Part shown: piece after piece, positions 36,436 to 45,824 of the stretch
Position numbering within the stretch: position 1 is the stretch's first letter
Layout of the letters: the number at the start of each line of letters is the position of its first letter
NCBI RefSeq assembly: GCF_031755915.1
Contig: NC_083383.1
Location: 29,387,501 to 29,451,500, forward strand
DNA from: Ziziphus jujuba
Taxonomy: Eukaryota > Streptophyta > Magnoliopsida > Rosales > Rhamnaceae
Direction of reading: 5' to 3'
DNA length: 64,000 nt
Made by a program: the position numbers and the translations under genes
The notes under the pieces: generated by a model
Seen by the model: only the letters and a program-made list of their open reading frames with translations
The model's database searches: none
What the model was told of the DNA's origin: nothing

Positions 36436-38585
36436 AGATAACAATAAATCATAATAATACCAATAAAAGTAATAATAATAATAATTATTATTATTATAAT
36501 AATCATAATAACAACATTAATAACAATAATAATCACAAAATACCAATAATAAAATGGTGGCAACCATGATAATTAATGGCAATGATAATTATAATAAATA
36601 ATGAAATTGCTACTAAAATAATCATAATAAATAATAATAGCAATTACCGTATCCATAATAATAATATTAGAAAACCAGATTCTGAATAAATAAGATAATA
36701 TAAGGTAAAATAATATTTTAAAACTAAAATCATATTATAAAATATACACACGCATCAGAGATACGAACGATGTTCTCTAATATGCTGCATAATCCATGCT
36801 TCTAGTTGTCGCTGGTACTTTACAACCAATACAGTTCAGGATGGTTGCCTAGATTGGCCATCCAATCCTCTGGACTCGTAGGCAACATAGTTATAAGGTT
36901 AGTTCTACATGGATCACATTGGATCGTCGTCCCTGTACGGTGTGGTATATACAACATAATATATTATAATATAACACACACACACACACACACACATGTA
37001 TATATATATATATATATAAGACATTTGATGCACATACTATATACCAGTGGTGCCTTATGGTACCCAGCGTCCCCAGCACCATTCGGCAGAAGATTAAAGA
37101 GAGAAACTTGCATAAGATCGCTTCGGCATCCCAACAGTGCTGCCGCTTAAACCGTCATCCCGGCCATGGAGGGGGCCGGCTTGTGTGCACTATATAAACT
37201 TGCCTGCCCTCAGGTCCATAGCAAGTCACGGGAGACATTACAACCTGCACGCTCATCACACTCCACCTGCGCGCTAATCACATCCACAACTATAGAACAC
37301 CAGTATGTATATGGTGCATCTAAAAACTATAAATTTTTATAGTATTATTAAAATAATAAGTTTCGATAAAATAAGATAAAATCAAGTTTATGAACAAATA
37401 AATAAATAAATTAATTAATACATAAATATATTTTATTTTGAAAATACTAAATTAATAAAATCAATTCATATCAAATATCATTAGAACCACATAAAATGTT
37501 ATATATAAGTAAATAAATGAGAATACTTTTGTTATGCATCATAACCTCAACAACAAAATTAACATTAATTTTGCAACAATTGAAAACTACAATTTCCTTA
37601 ATTTCAAAGATATAAATTAAATGCTACACATAACTTTGGCACCATAATTTTAAAGAACAATTTTATTTAGGCATTACACATATAAATTACCATAACACAA
37701 TATTTATATATATTTATTTACACATACACATGCTTATATACCTACAAAATATCTGTGCATATAGTAATATGTATATCAAACTAGCACATACCATGGAATG
37801 CACCAACACTTATACATCCGCATATGTATACATGAATGAAACACATATATATTTACAAACATACATATACATAAACATATATACACAAAACCCGATTAGT
37901 CTTAGCTCAAAAGTTGGGGTTTTTCAACATCTTGAGGATTAATTTAATTTAATCATTTCTTTGGCCTCTAACAATCATTAGGAACTTAGCTGTAATGACA
38001 ATTGACTGAAGACTTGTCTAATTTCTGTCCAATTTCAACATAAACATAACTTAGCTTCATCAATGGCAACTTCCTAAATACTCAACTATAATTCACATTC
38101 TAATTACCAATTTGAAGCTTATGGTGAGAGCACCAAGAATATACCTTCAATTGGTTCAACCGACACCGGAAGTGGCCGGAATCCCACCGGGACCTTCTTG
38201 CCAAAATGGGTTTTGTCATATCTCCTAAACGAGTGAGTTTTGAGCCAATCCAAGCTTGGAAATGGACTTAAGGGGTCTGAATTTGTGGGAAAGGACCACC
38301 CATTCGACCTCATGCTCATCAGAAGATGGTGATCGGAAAATGCATCCCTCACCGATTTTCATGGCTTCTCGGCGAGTCTAGATCGTTTCGCTATGTGATA
38401 AACATGGCTATGGTTTCCTGGGAATGTGGGTTTCAAGTTGGTATAAACATTTCTTGGTGGGTGTCCAAAATTGAGAGGAAATTGGTGATGGAAAATGGTT
38501 GCTGTGAATGAGCGGGTAGGGGAAGAGAGGGAGAGCTCCTCAGAATTCTAGAAAGAAGAAGAAGAAAAGGAAGAAGGAACTGGGT

Positions 38586-38606
38586 CCCCCCCCCCCCCCC
38601 CCCCCC
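38586..38606. repeat. Poly-C tract, 21 bases
   Basis: An uninterrupted run of 21 C inside solo LTR copy 1, absent from copies 2 and 3 at the same place. Its length may be affected by sequencing. Confidence 0.9.
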
Positions 38607-39210
38607 TCTTCCTTTTTTTTCCCACGTGGGGAAAAGGAAAGAAAAAGAAAAAAAAATATTAAAATAATAATATAATATAAGGTAATAAAATAATGTAATA
38701 TTTAATTATGGCTGACATGTGGCATTGTCTCATCGTGAAACACGGCACCATGTACTAAGTTACATGTGGCATATACTATTCATATGAAAAAAATAATATT
38801 AAAATAATACAGGATTAGAAAAATTTTACAGGTCCATAACTTTAAAACCATATGTCCGAATTGGACATGCCGCTAGTCTACAAACTTGTATCAACGAGTA
38901 CTTCACAACCATGTATGAGTCAAAGCTCAATTTCACAAAACGAAGAAGTCAACTAGGGCACCCTCGGACAGTTCGAACATTAAGTTGTTTTGCTCATAAC
39001 TTTCAAACCGTAGCTTCATTTTTGACGTGCTACTAGTCTATGGATCCGTGTCAATGCGTACTTCATAATGGTGTCTTGGTCAACCAAGAATTCTTGCAGA
39101 GTCAAAAAAGTCAAAGTTTGACCCTTCTCTGTCAACAACAATCAAACTCGGTCAACCTTGGTCAGCATGAGAAAATTCCAGCATACTTCGGGATGGGGTG
39201 TTACATCCTT

Positions 39211-39531
39211 GTTGCACTTCTTAAGGATTTAACTCATGCTCGGTTTGATACATTTAAGAACACACCTCTTCATTAGGGTTTTCAAAGCTTAAAGATGGAT
39301 TATTCACTTTTTCTATTTCATAGTAATATTGGGTCCATATCGCTTCTCCTTTATGTTGATGATATCTTAATCATCACCTCATGTTCTAGTCTTATTGAGA
39401 AATTTATTTCTAAACTTGATCAAGTCTTCTCTCTAAAGGACTTGAGTTCCTTGTCGTAATTTTTAAATATTGAAGTTGTCAAAAATAACATTGGTCTTCA
39501 TATATCTCAAATTAAATACATGGTAATTTAC
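39211..39531 (+). pseudogene. Copia A reverse transcriptase, second tandem segment
   Basis: After the solo LTR the sequence finishes the first copy for about 30 bp and then repeats the segment already seen at 35698-35914: FSKLKDG, then the YVDDILI-type motif (39355-39375), then SLKDL and HISQIKYMV. The two versions differ by scattered substitutions. It stops at the Cassandra insertion (TSD TTTAC, 39527-39531). Confidence 0.75.
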
Positions 39532-39648
39532 TGTAACACCCAGCCTCCACTAGCAAGCTTGTCATTCTTTGCTGATATTATCCCCAAATTTAGCCACTAT
39601 ACTCGGTATGAAGCCACCGCTTTGAGAAGGCCTCGATACTTGTTTAGA

Positions 39649-39712
39649 ACTTCCAGAAGACCATCCATCCTAGAATTGCTCTTACTTGAGCATGCTAAAC
39701 TTTGGTGTTTTT
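39649..39712 (-). other. 5S rRNA-derived segment, unit 1
   Basis: Plus strand ACTTCCAGAAGACCATCCAT followed by GAGCATGCTAAACTTTGGTG; compare the reverse complement of plant 5S (CTTCCCAGGAGGTCACCCAT and AAGCACGCTTAACTGCGGAG). Diverged; not a working 5S gene. Confidence 0.65.
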
Positions 39713-39938
39713 CCGAACCTTGAAGCCACCGCTTTGAGAAGGCCTCGATAACACCTGTCCACATTGGTCATCATAATCTACCTTCATTTGGTACCCAACA
39801 TTCTCGCTGGCACACTTCTAACTTAGAACAGCCTCTGAGACCATTTATAATACTCTACCTCCACTGGCGGACTTATCACTCTCTGCTGATATTGTCCTCA
39901 ATTTAATCACAACACTCGGTATGGGGTTTTTATTTTCA

Positions 39939-40007
39939 GAGCTTCCCGTGGTGTCATCCATCTTAAGATTGCTCTGGACTGAGTATGCTTAACTATGGAG
40001 TTTTTTT
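39939..40007 (-). other. 5S rRNA-derived segment, unit 2
   Basis: GAGCTTCCCGTGGTGTCATC and GAGTATGCTTAACTATGGAG match the same 5S positions with several changes. Confidence 0.7.
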
Positions 40008-40212
40008 AAACTTTGAAGCTAATCGTTCTGAAAAGCCCTCGACGTTATGAGAGTGACTATTATTACATTTGAATTATCCCTTGATCTACATTGAGGTGAT
40101 GTGGATTGGTTACCAGATAGCTTACTAACATTCACCTCCACTGGTGGTCCTATCACTTTCTACTGATATTGTCCCTAATTTAGCCACTGCACTCAGGATA
40201 TTGTTTTTTCCT

Positions 40213-40290
40213 CAGAGTTTACTAGGAGGTCACCCATTCTGGGATTTCTCTAACCTGAGCATGCCTAACTTTGGAGTTCTTTCGAATTCT
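40213..40290 (-). other. 5S rRNA-derived segment, unit 3
   Basis: The best preserved: AGGAGGTCACCCATTCTGGG and GAGCATGCCTAACTTTGGAG. The first matches the reverse complement of the 3' part of plant 5S almost exactly over the AGGAGGTCACCCAT core. Confidence 0.75.
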
Positions 40291-40442
40291 AAAACTTATT
40301 GCTTTGAAAATTCCTCGATGTTATGAAAGTGACTGTTATTGCATTTGAATCATTTTTTTGATCTACACCCGAGCAATGTGGGATTGGACATCACGTAGCC
40401 TGCTAGTGTCCCGCATCCACCCACACTGGTCGTCACATTTAC

Positions 40443-41210
40443 TACATAGAATAGAGATTGCCAAATGTAGCGTTAGTCCCACTCTAGCTAACTCTAGTGT
40501 ACATCTCAATAAATTTACAAGTACTCCATTCAAAGATACCTTTCTTTATAGGAACATAATTGGCGCTTTACAATAGGTTAATGTTAGTTGACTTGAGCTA
40601 GCTTTTATAGTCAACAAATTAAGTCAACATATGTGAAGTCCCATTGAATTGCACTAGAAGGCATGCAAACAAATTCTTTGCCATGTAAAAGGCACAAGGA
40701 CTTTGGGTCTACATATTTCCTGATCTACTGACAATCTATTTCAAGATTACACTAATGTTGATTAGGCCTTTGATCTTGATGATTGACGCTCCACAAATGG
40801 GTATTGCATCTTCTTGGGTGATAATCTCATCTCATGGTCATTAAAGAAACAAAACATTCTTGCCAAGTCTAGTACCAAATCTGACTATAGGTCTATTGCT
40901 AATGGTAACACTAAGCTCATTTGGTTACAATATATTCTAAATGGATTAAAAGTTTCTCTGTTTGGGGTTCCCATACCATGATTTGATAATTTACATACCG
41001 GCTATCGTGCCAATAATCCCTGTCCAACACCAACGGATGAAACATATTGAAATTGATATTCATTTCGTGAGGGATATAGTTGCTCAAAAGAAACTAAGAG
41101 TTCAATAAGTCCCAAGTTTGGACCAGGTAGTTGATTCTGACAAAGGTTTTGTTCATGGCCCATTTTCTTCAACTTCAAACCAAGTTCAACATTCAAGACT
41201 CCCTATATAA
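40443..41210 (+). pseudogene. Copia A RNase H region
   Basis: Resumes after Cassandra with DLLHRIEIAKCSVSPTLANS, then the block around IIGALQ, YCIFLGDNLISWSLKKQNIL and AKSSTKSDYRS, all landmarks from the end of copia reverse transcriptase into RNase H. Multiple stops (for example after GALQ at 40576) show decay. A polypurine tract follows. Confidence 0.82.
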
Positions 41211-41222
41211 TTTGAGGGAGGA
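41211..41222 (+). other. Polypurine tract of copia A
   Basis: TTTGAGGGAGGA immediately before the TGATAGAG start of the 3' LTR. Confidence 0.8.
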
Positions 41223-41436
41223 TGATAGAGAACTTCAATTACATACGGTTATGATACAGTGATAAGATCATTGTACATTGATATATGTAAATATATTGTA
41301 TATATCTTCACTATACATGCTTTTGGTGAGTTAGGATGGTTATCATCGAGTCTCAACTTTTTGTATAGATAGACCTTTTTATATTTAATACAAAATTATT
41401 CCTTTCAAATAATATATTCTTGTGTTTACATTTTCA
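41223..41436 (+). repeat. 3' LTR of copia A
   Basis: Partner of 27847-28059 with about 20 differences; ends near CATTTTCA. Confidence 0.82.
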
Positions 41437-42118
41437 ATCCCAATAAAAGCCTAATTTTGATATTCTCATTGATTTTCTTCAGTTCAAAAGTTTTGCAGAA
41501 CTTCGTCATGACTTTTTAAAGCAAGAACAAATTGAGTGTATGTAGGATATGGGGCGTTATATAACATATGCAATCTAATATCTTGATACTTAGGTCATAA
41601 GCCTTAAGACAGATGAAAATACTGGTCTGGGTCAATGATAGGTTTCCTAATAGCAGCCAGATGATCAAATATAAAGTTAAAGGTTTTAATATACTCATCT
41701 ATTAAAGTGTTGCCTTTCTTTAACCTTATCAGTTGATCTATCAGGAAAATTTCTTTCTTCTTCATTGTTGGTAACAGATGGTCTTCAATGGCCTTCCATA
41801 TGAGACAAGTTGTATCCAAGTTAAAGGTGAGAACATCCATGTTCATGGTCCTTAGCAGCCAAATAGTGAACAATCCATCGGTTAACAATCTTTGAGTTAT
41901 TTTCACTTGCAATCTCATGTAGTAGACATTTTCAATTTGTGATGTGATGGAGAATTCCAAGGCTTCAAATCAAAGGCAATAGCTATGATCCCCATAACAG
42001 ATAATTGGATGAGTCGAGTTTCAAAGAGATAAAGCTAGAACATTGGTGGAAGATTATATTGTTAACTTAGGTTCAATTTTAGAAGCCACATCTAAGTTAA
42101 GAGTTAAGTTCTTTTCCT
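41437..42118 (-). pseudogene. Copia element C, right fragment: gag N-terminal half
   Basis: A minus-strand frame (41604-41960) contains NLDTTCLIWKAIEDHLLP, IFLIDQLIRLKKGNTLIDEY and FDHLAAIRKPIID, the retrotransposon gag domain common in copia elements. It continues in a shifted frame to YNAPYPTYTQFV near 41520 and is cut at 41436 by copia A; the rest of gag and pol lies at 26640-27846. Confidence 0.8.
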
Positions 42119-42130
42119 ACTCTGATACTA
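42119..42130 (-). other. Primer-binding site of copia C
   Basis: Minus-strand TAGTATCAGAGT, a two-change version of the initiator tRNA-Met site, next to the LTR. Confidence 0.65.
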
Positions 42131-42472
42131 TGATGAAATTCAAAGATAATCAAAAGGATCAATAACAAGAAACAAGGTACTTAACGCATGAAACAAATTT
42201 TCTTTTGACTTTTAAAAAAGGTTTATATATGAGCTTTTATACAACAAAAAAGATAAAAATTGTTTCTATATTTGTTTCTATGTTTAATCATATAACTTAG
42301 CATTACAACAACTTTAATTAGATAAGACTTTGATCTCAGCTTGACCACTTATCTCTTCTTTTAATTTCGATCATCAGGAGGCTTACTAGATTTATCAAAC
42401 TCCTTCTCTGATTTATCAATTGACGATGTGGCATCTTCAAGACATGTAGTGACGCGTATCTTATTGGCAACA
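42131..42472 (-). repeat. Probable 5' LTR of copia C
   Basis: The TGATGAAATTC that borders the primer-binding site is the expected LTR end; the outer end (CAACA near 42472) is a guess because the partner LTR is missing. Confidence 0.5.
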
Positions 42473-43162
42473 TCTTGTACTTGTTGGTTTATGCGTATTG
42501 GTTCATGTCAGTGATATCTAGTACACTAGTAATGATAAAAAGCTTCTCACTGCTACTGTTCAAGCATAGTGTAAGTGGTTTGCTTTTAAGGATTTGAGTG
42601 ATCTTCATTTTCTTTTTTCTTGGGGTCGAAGTTATTTCTTCTTTGTGGGGATTATTTTTATTCTATCAAAATATATAATTGAATTACTTAAGTAAACCTA
42701 TACGATCGGTGACAAAGAGATTGCAACACTAGGATCTTTGATCCTCTCTGATGGAAGTCCATCTCCAAAGGAATATAAATAGGTTATGGGTAGTCTTCAA
42801 TATTTTCTATAACTTGGGTTGACATTGTTTAGTTTGTTAGTAAACTATCTTACTCCATCCATTATTCGATTGACGTTCACTAAGCATAGGTAAAATGCTT
42901 GCTTCGATATCTTAAAGAACTTCAGGTTATAGGTTATTTCTTCACTGCCAGTCTACTCTACATACTTTTTCTTACTCGAATTGGACTATTAATTGAGATG
43001 ATAAGACCTTTACTACAATATGTATTGTCTTCCTAGGTGGCAATTCCATCTTGGTCTTTGAAGAAGTAATGTTTTATTTCCCATTCATCTACCGAAGTAA
43101 AGTATAATTTTGTTGTCAATACCACATCTGAGGTTTGTTGGCTTATCTCTTTTCTTTGTGGG
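42473..43162 (+). pseudogene. Copia element D, left fragment: reverse transcriptase end and RNase H
   Basis: Broken plus-strand frames read NDKKLLTA-like, the LHFFLGVEVISSLWGLFLF block, then GGNSILVFEE/SWSLKK and HSSTEVKYNFVVNTTSEV, i.e. the end of copia reverse transcriptase and the RNase H start. The fragment ends at 43162 where element E begins, and the RNase H resumes after 56482. Confidence 0.72.
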
Positions 43163-43461
43163 TGACATAGAAGCTATAAATAAATGAAGGTAATGTTCTA
43201 TATAACAAGCCATTCAATTCAGAAAATAGTAGAATTCCCAAAACTTGATGCTTAAGCTTATGTGGTTTACAAATGAAAGAAAAGGTGCTAAATATATTGT
43301 AAACAAGTTGGCAATTTAATACATGCATTTCTACTAAAATACTGCATTTGAAACTAATCATAAAAGAACTAAAATAGTGTGATTTAAAACTCATTTAATG
43401 TTGGTACGTGTGGCTCCTTGGTATGTATTTCTCCAATGGTCATAATAATTTGAACTGGGTT

Positions 43462-44832
43462 ATAGGCACATTGGTAGCTAAGCACCTAAAAGTTTATTGA
43501 GGTTGACACATTGCACTATAAACTTTTTTTTCTAGCATTCTGCACCAAAAACCTACTTTTTGCTTACACTGTTGGTTCTTCTATTAAAAATGTATAACGA
43601 AATGATCACGTGTCACACACGTGCTTCTCAAGCAAGGTTAAATTAGGTAATTTCATAGACCTCATCACGTGCCTCTCGAGTGTGTGATCAATGATTAGAA
43701 ATTGATCTCCTAAGATTGCGATTTTGAGTGCCAAAAAAAAAAAAAAACAAAGATTGGTCTTAGGGATTCACATATTGATCTCGATTTGATTAAAAAATCC
43801 CTATCCGACTCTCAAATCCCACCTCTCTATCACCATCGTCATCGACTGGCAAACAATTCCAATCAAAAAAGAAAAAAAAAACCAAATGGTTAAATTCCAC
43901 CAGCACAGAATCTCAAAGATTCTTGAAGAGCCTCCAAATGGAAGTGGCCTAGTGATTCTCTCTTCTGGTCTCTCTCTCTCTCTAAGCTCATCTCCTCTCT
44001 CCTCTTCCATTCTCCTTCCTAAGGTACCCTCCTCCTTCTCTCTCCTCCCTTTTCCTCTTCCCTCAAATCTCAAATCCTCCATTACCACCACCACATCGAA
44101 GAAATCATCATCGACCTTGCATCCCAGCACTGTCTCTCCCTCTACACCTTTGGATCTGCCTTCTTCATCACTGCACCAATCCTAATCGTCGATCTCCTCA
44201 TCTCTAAAATACCCACTTCTTCAGTTGTCGATATTATCCTCCTCATTGCTCATTCTCTCTCTCTGAAACCTCCACTAAAGGTTTCATTGTCAAGATTTTT
44301 TGGTCTTTGAATTAGAATCCCTATGTTTGCAATTTTTCCAATAAGTTGCAAGCTATGCTTTCTGGTTTTTCAAAGACTGAGAGGATTATGTAGTATTTGT
44401 ATATAAAAAGGTTGCATTTTTGTCTAAGGTTTTAGGTTTATGTGTCATGGGAATTGGAGAAGGATCCATCAAAGGTTGTGGATATTAGATGACGAAATCC
44501 ATGGTGGGAATAGAGAAGGCTATCGTTGAGGTTATGGATTGGGGCTAAAATTCCTTAAAGTCCTTTTGTACCATAAAATTGGGGCTAAAATACTTTAAAT
44601 CCCCATGAGGGAACCCTAATTTCTAAATTTAGAACAGTAAAATTACTTGATTTAGCCTTGCTTGATAAGCAGGTGCATGACATGTGATTATTCTGTCATG
44701 TATTTTTAATAGAAGAACCAATAGTGCAACCAAAATGAAAGTTTAGGGTGCAAAATGCCAAAAAAAAAAGAAAAGTTTAGGGTGCAATGTGTCAATCTCG
44801 ATAAATTTTGGGGTGCTTAGCTACCAATAATC
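43462..44832. mobile_element. Terminal-inverted-repeat element (MULE-like candidate) in an LTR
   Basis: About 1.37 kb absent from the partner LTR. The ends are inverted repeats over roughly 60-100 bp: left ATTGGTAGCTAAGCACC at 43470, right GGGTGCTTAGCTACCAAT ending 44828, followed inward by TTGACACATTGCACT and its complement. Flanks AACTGGGTT (43453-43461) and CATTGGGTT (44833-44841) look like a diverged 9-bp duplication, which together with long inverted repeats suggests a Mutator-like element. No transposase is visible. Confidence 0.65.
43886..44185 (+). other. Unrecognised 99-codon open frame inside the TIR element
   Basis: Ser/Pro/Leu-rich frame beginning MVKFHQHRISKILEEPPNG in a CT-rich context that looks like an exon and 5' UTR of a host gene. 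No domain recognised. It may be captured host sequence or chance; the opposite strand also has a 109-codon frame (43801-44130). Confidence 0.3.
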
Positions 44833-44982
44833 CATTGGGTTCTATTCTTTGTTATTGTAGCACTTTGTTTCACTTTGTTTTTTATGCTGTGTTGCGTTTC
44901 TGTTGTTGCTGTTTCTGTTGCTATTGCTGTTGCTTTTTCTGCTGCTATTGCTGTTATTTCTGTTGCTGCTGTTCCTTCATTA

Positions 44983-45824
44983 ACTCCTCCCCATTGTTAG
45001 CAAACTTGCCCTTGAGTTGTAAAGAGAGAGGTAGTGAATTATGTGGTGGAAGGTATGGATTGGGGTTAGAAATGTTAAACGAGGAAAGATGTGAAGGTCA
45101 TCGGGTAGTTCAACATGGTAGGCATTGTCTCATACATGTTTGGTAATAGCAAAAGGACCTGGCTTATAGGTTGTAACTTGCTATAGGTACCAACTTGGAA
45201 ATGCACTTTTCTCAAGTAAACCATAACAAGATCACCCTTTTTATATGTTTTATATTAACGATAGGCATATACTACATCTTTGTACTTAGGTTGGCCTGTT
45301 CAATCCGGTTTTGAACATCTTTGTTAAATTGCGCATGGTTTTCTACAAAAGTTGTAGCTCCTTGGTGATGGGGAAGAGACAAGATCAGTGGTGTTGTTGA
45401 GCACCTTTGTGTAGATAATGACAAAAGGTTAGAGGCCAGTGGAATGGTTGACCATACTGTTATAGGCAACTTCAACTTATGGTAATACAGAATCCCATTG
45501 TTTTGGTTAGTCCAATGCTAGACTGTGGAGCACGTTGCCAAAAGTATGGTTGATAGCCTCAATTGAGCTATCAGTTTGGGGTGATAAAGACTGCTATATT
45601 GAAGCTTGGTGTCAAATTTGTTCCATATAACCCTCCAGAAATGCTTGAAAAATTTAATATCATAGTAAAAGGTAATTATTTTTGGAATGCCACGGAGCCA
45701 GACTACTTCATGAAAAAACAAGTGGGCTACCTAACTAGCATCGGATGCTTTCTTACAAAGTAGGAAATGAGTCATTTTGGAAAAAGGGACAACCATAAAA
45801 AAAAATGGAGTTGACGCGGCAGAC
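44983..45824 (-). pseudogene. Gypsy E integrase, C-terminal part
   Basis: Minus-strand frames show EVVWLRGIPKIITFYYDIKF and FKHFWRVIWNKFDTKLQYSS (45518-45721), the integrase catalytic core with the expected Ser-Asp-Arg-Asp block mutated, and a C-terminal part with HNQLF-like features (45272-45475). Interrupted at 45824 by solo LTR copy 2. Confidence 0.8.

Larger units (their letters stand above)
35915..39205 (-). mobile_element. Giant solo LTR, copy 1 (3291 bp)
   Basis: Starts TGTCAGGACCCGTCC and ends GATGGGGTGTTACA, with a perfect 5-bp duplication TCCTT (35910-35914, 39206-39210). No direct repeat joins its two ends and no coding domain is present, so it behaves as a solo LTR rather than a full element. 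Read on the minus strand it begins TGTAACACCCC, a start I recall from plant Ty3/gypsy LTRs; orientation is inferred from that. It contains AAT-type repeats, a (CA)n tract near 36976, a 21-C run and a CCCACGTGGG palindrome at 38621-38630. Two related copies lie at 45825 and 52683. Confidence 0.85.
39532..40437 (-). mobile_element. Cassandra-type TRIM with three 5S rRNA-derived units
   Basis: Inserted in copia A with a perfect 5-bp duplication TTTAC (39527-39531, 40438-40442); plus-strand ends are TGTAACACCC and GTCGTCACA. Three diverged LTR-like units start at 39532, about 39846 and about 40123 (CCTCCACT followed by a CTGATATT block). Each holds a segment resembling the reverse complement of plant 5S rRNA. 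A degraded primer-binding site (CTCTGAGACCA, minus TGGTCTCAGAG) lies at about 39833-39843 between units one and two, so the arrangement on the minus strand is LTR, LTR, short interior, LTR. 5S sequence within a miniature LTR element is the hallmark of Cassandra. Confidence 0.82.
27847..41436 (+). mobile_element. Copia element A, host of three nested insertions
   Basis: Bounded by direct repeats of about 213 bp (27847-28059 and 41223-41436) that are roughly 90% identical by eye. A primer-binding site follows the left repeat and a polypurine tract precedes the right. The gag/pol remnants between them are broken by insertions at 28726-33987, 35915-39205 and 39532-40437, each with a 5-bp duplication. 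With these removed the element is about 4.1 kb. Stops and deletions make it inactive. No clear TSD is visible at its own ends (TGGCC left, ATCCC right), but it interrupts the gag of copia C. Confidence 0.85.
43163..44982 (-). repeat. 3' LTR of gypsy E, split by an insertion
   Basis: 43163-43461 and about 44833-44982 together match 56033-56482: for example GTAAACAAGTTGGCAATTTA, then TTTGTTATTGTAGCACT and a GTTGCTGTT-rich tract ending CCTTCATTA. A polypurine tract (minus GGGGAGGAG) follows inside. Confidence 0.82.

Noticed and set aside
36372..37150. Ile/Tyr-rich and His-Thr repeat open frames
   Set aside because: Products of AAT and CA microsatellites in a solo LTR.
40213..40290. A functional 5S rRNA gene
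   Set aside because: Only the 3' part of 5S is recognisable, it is diverged, and it sits in a TRIM element rather than a 5S array.
44808..45146. Cys-rich 112-codon frame, superficially like a metallothionein or secreted cysteine-rich peptide
   Set aside because: It comes from the GTT/GCT-rich tract of the gypsy E LTR; the partner LTR gives Leu- or Ala-rich frames from the same repeat.
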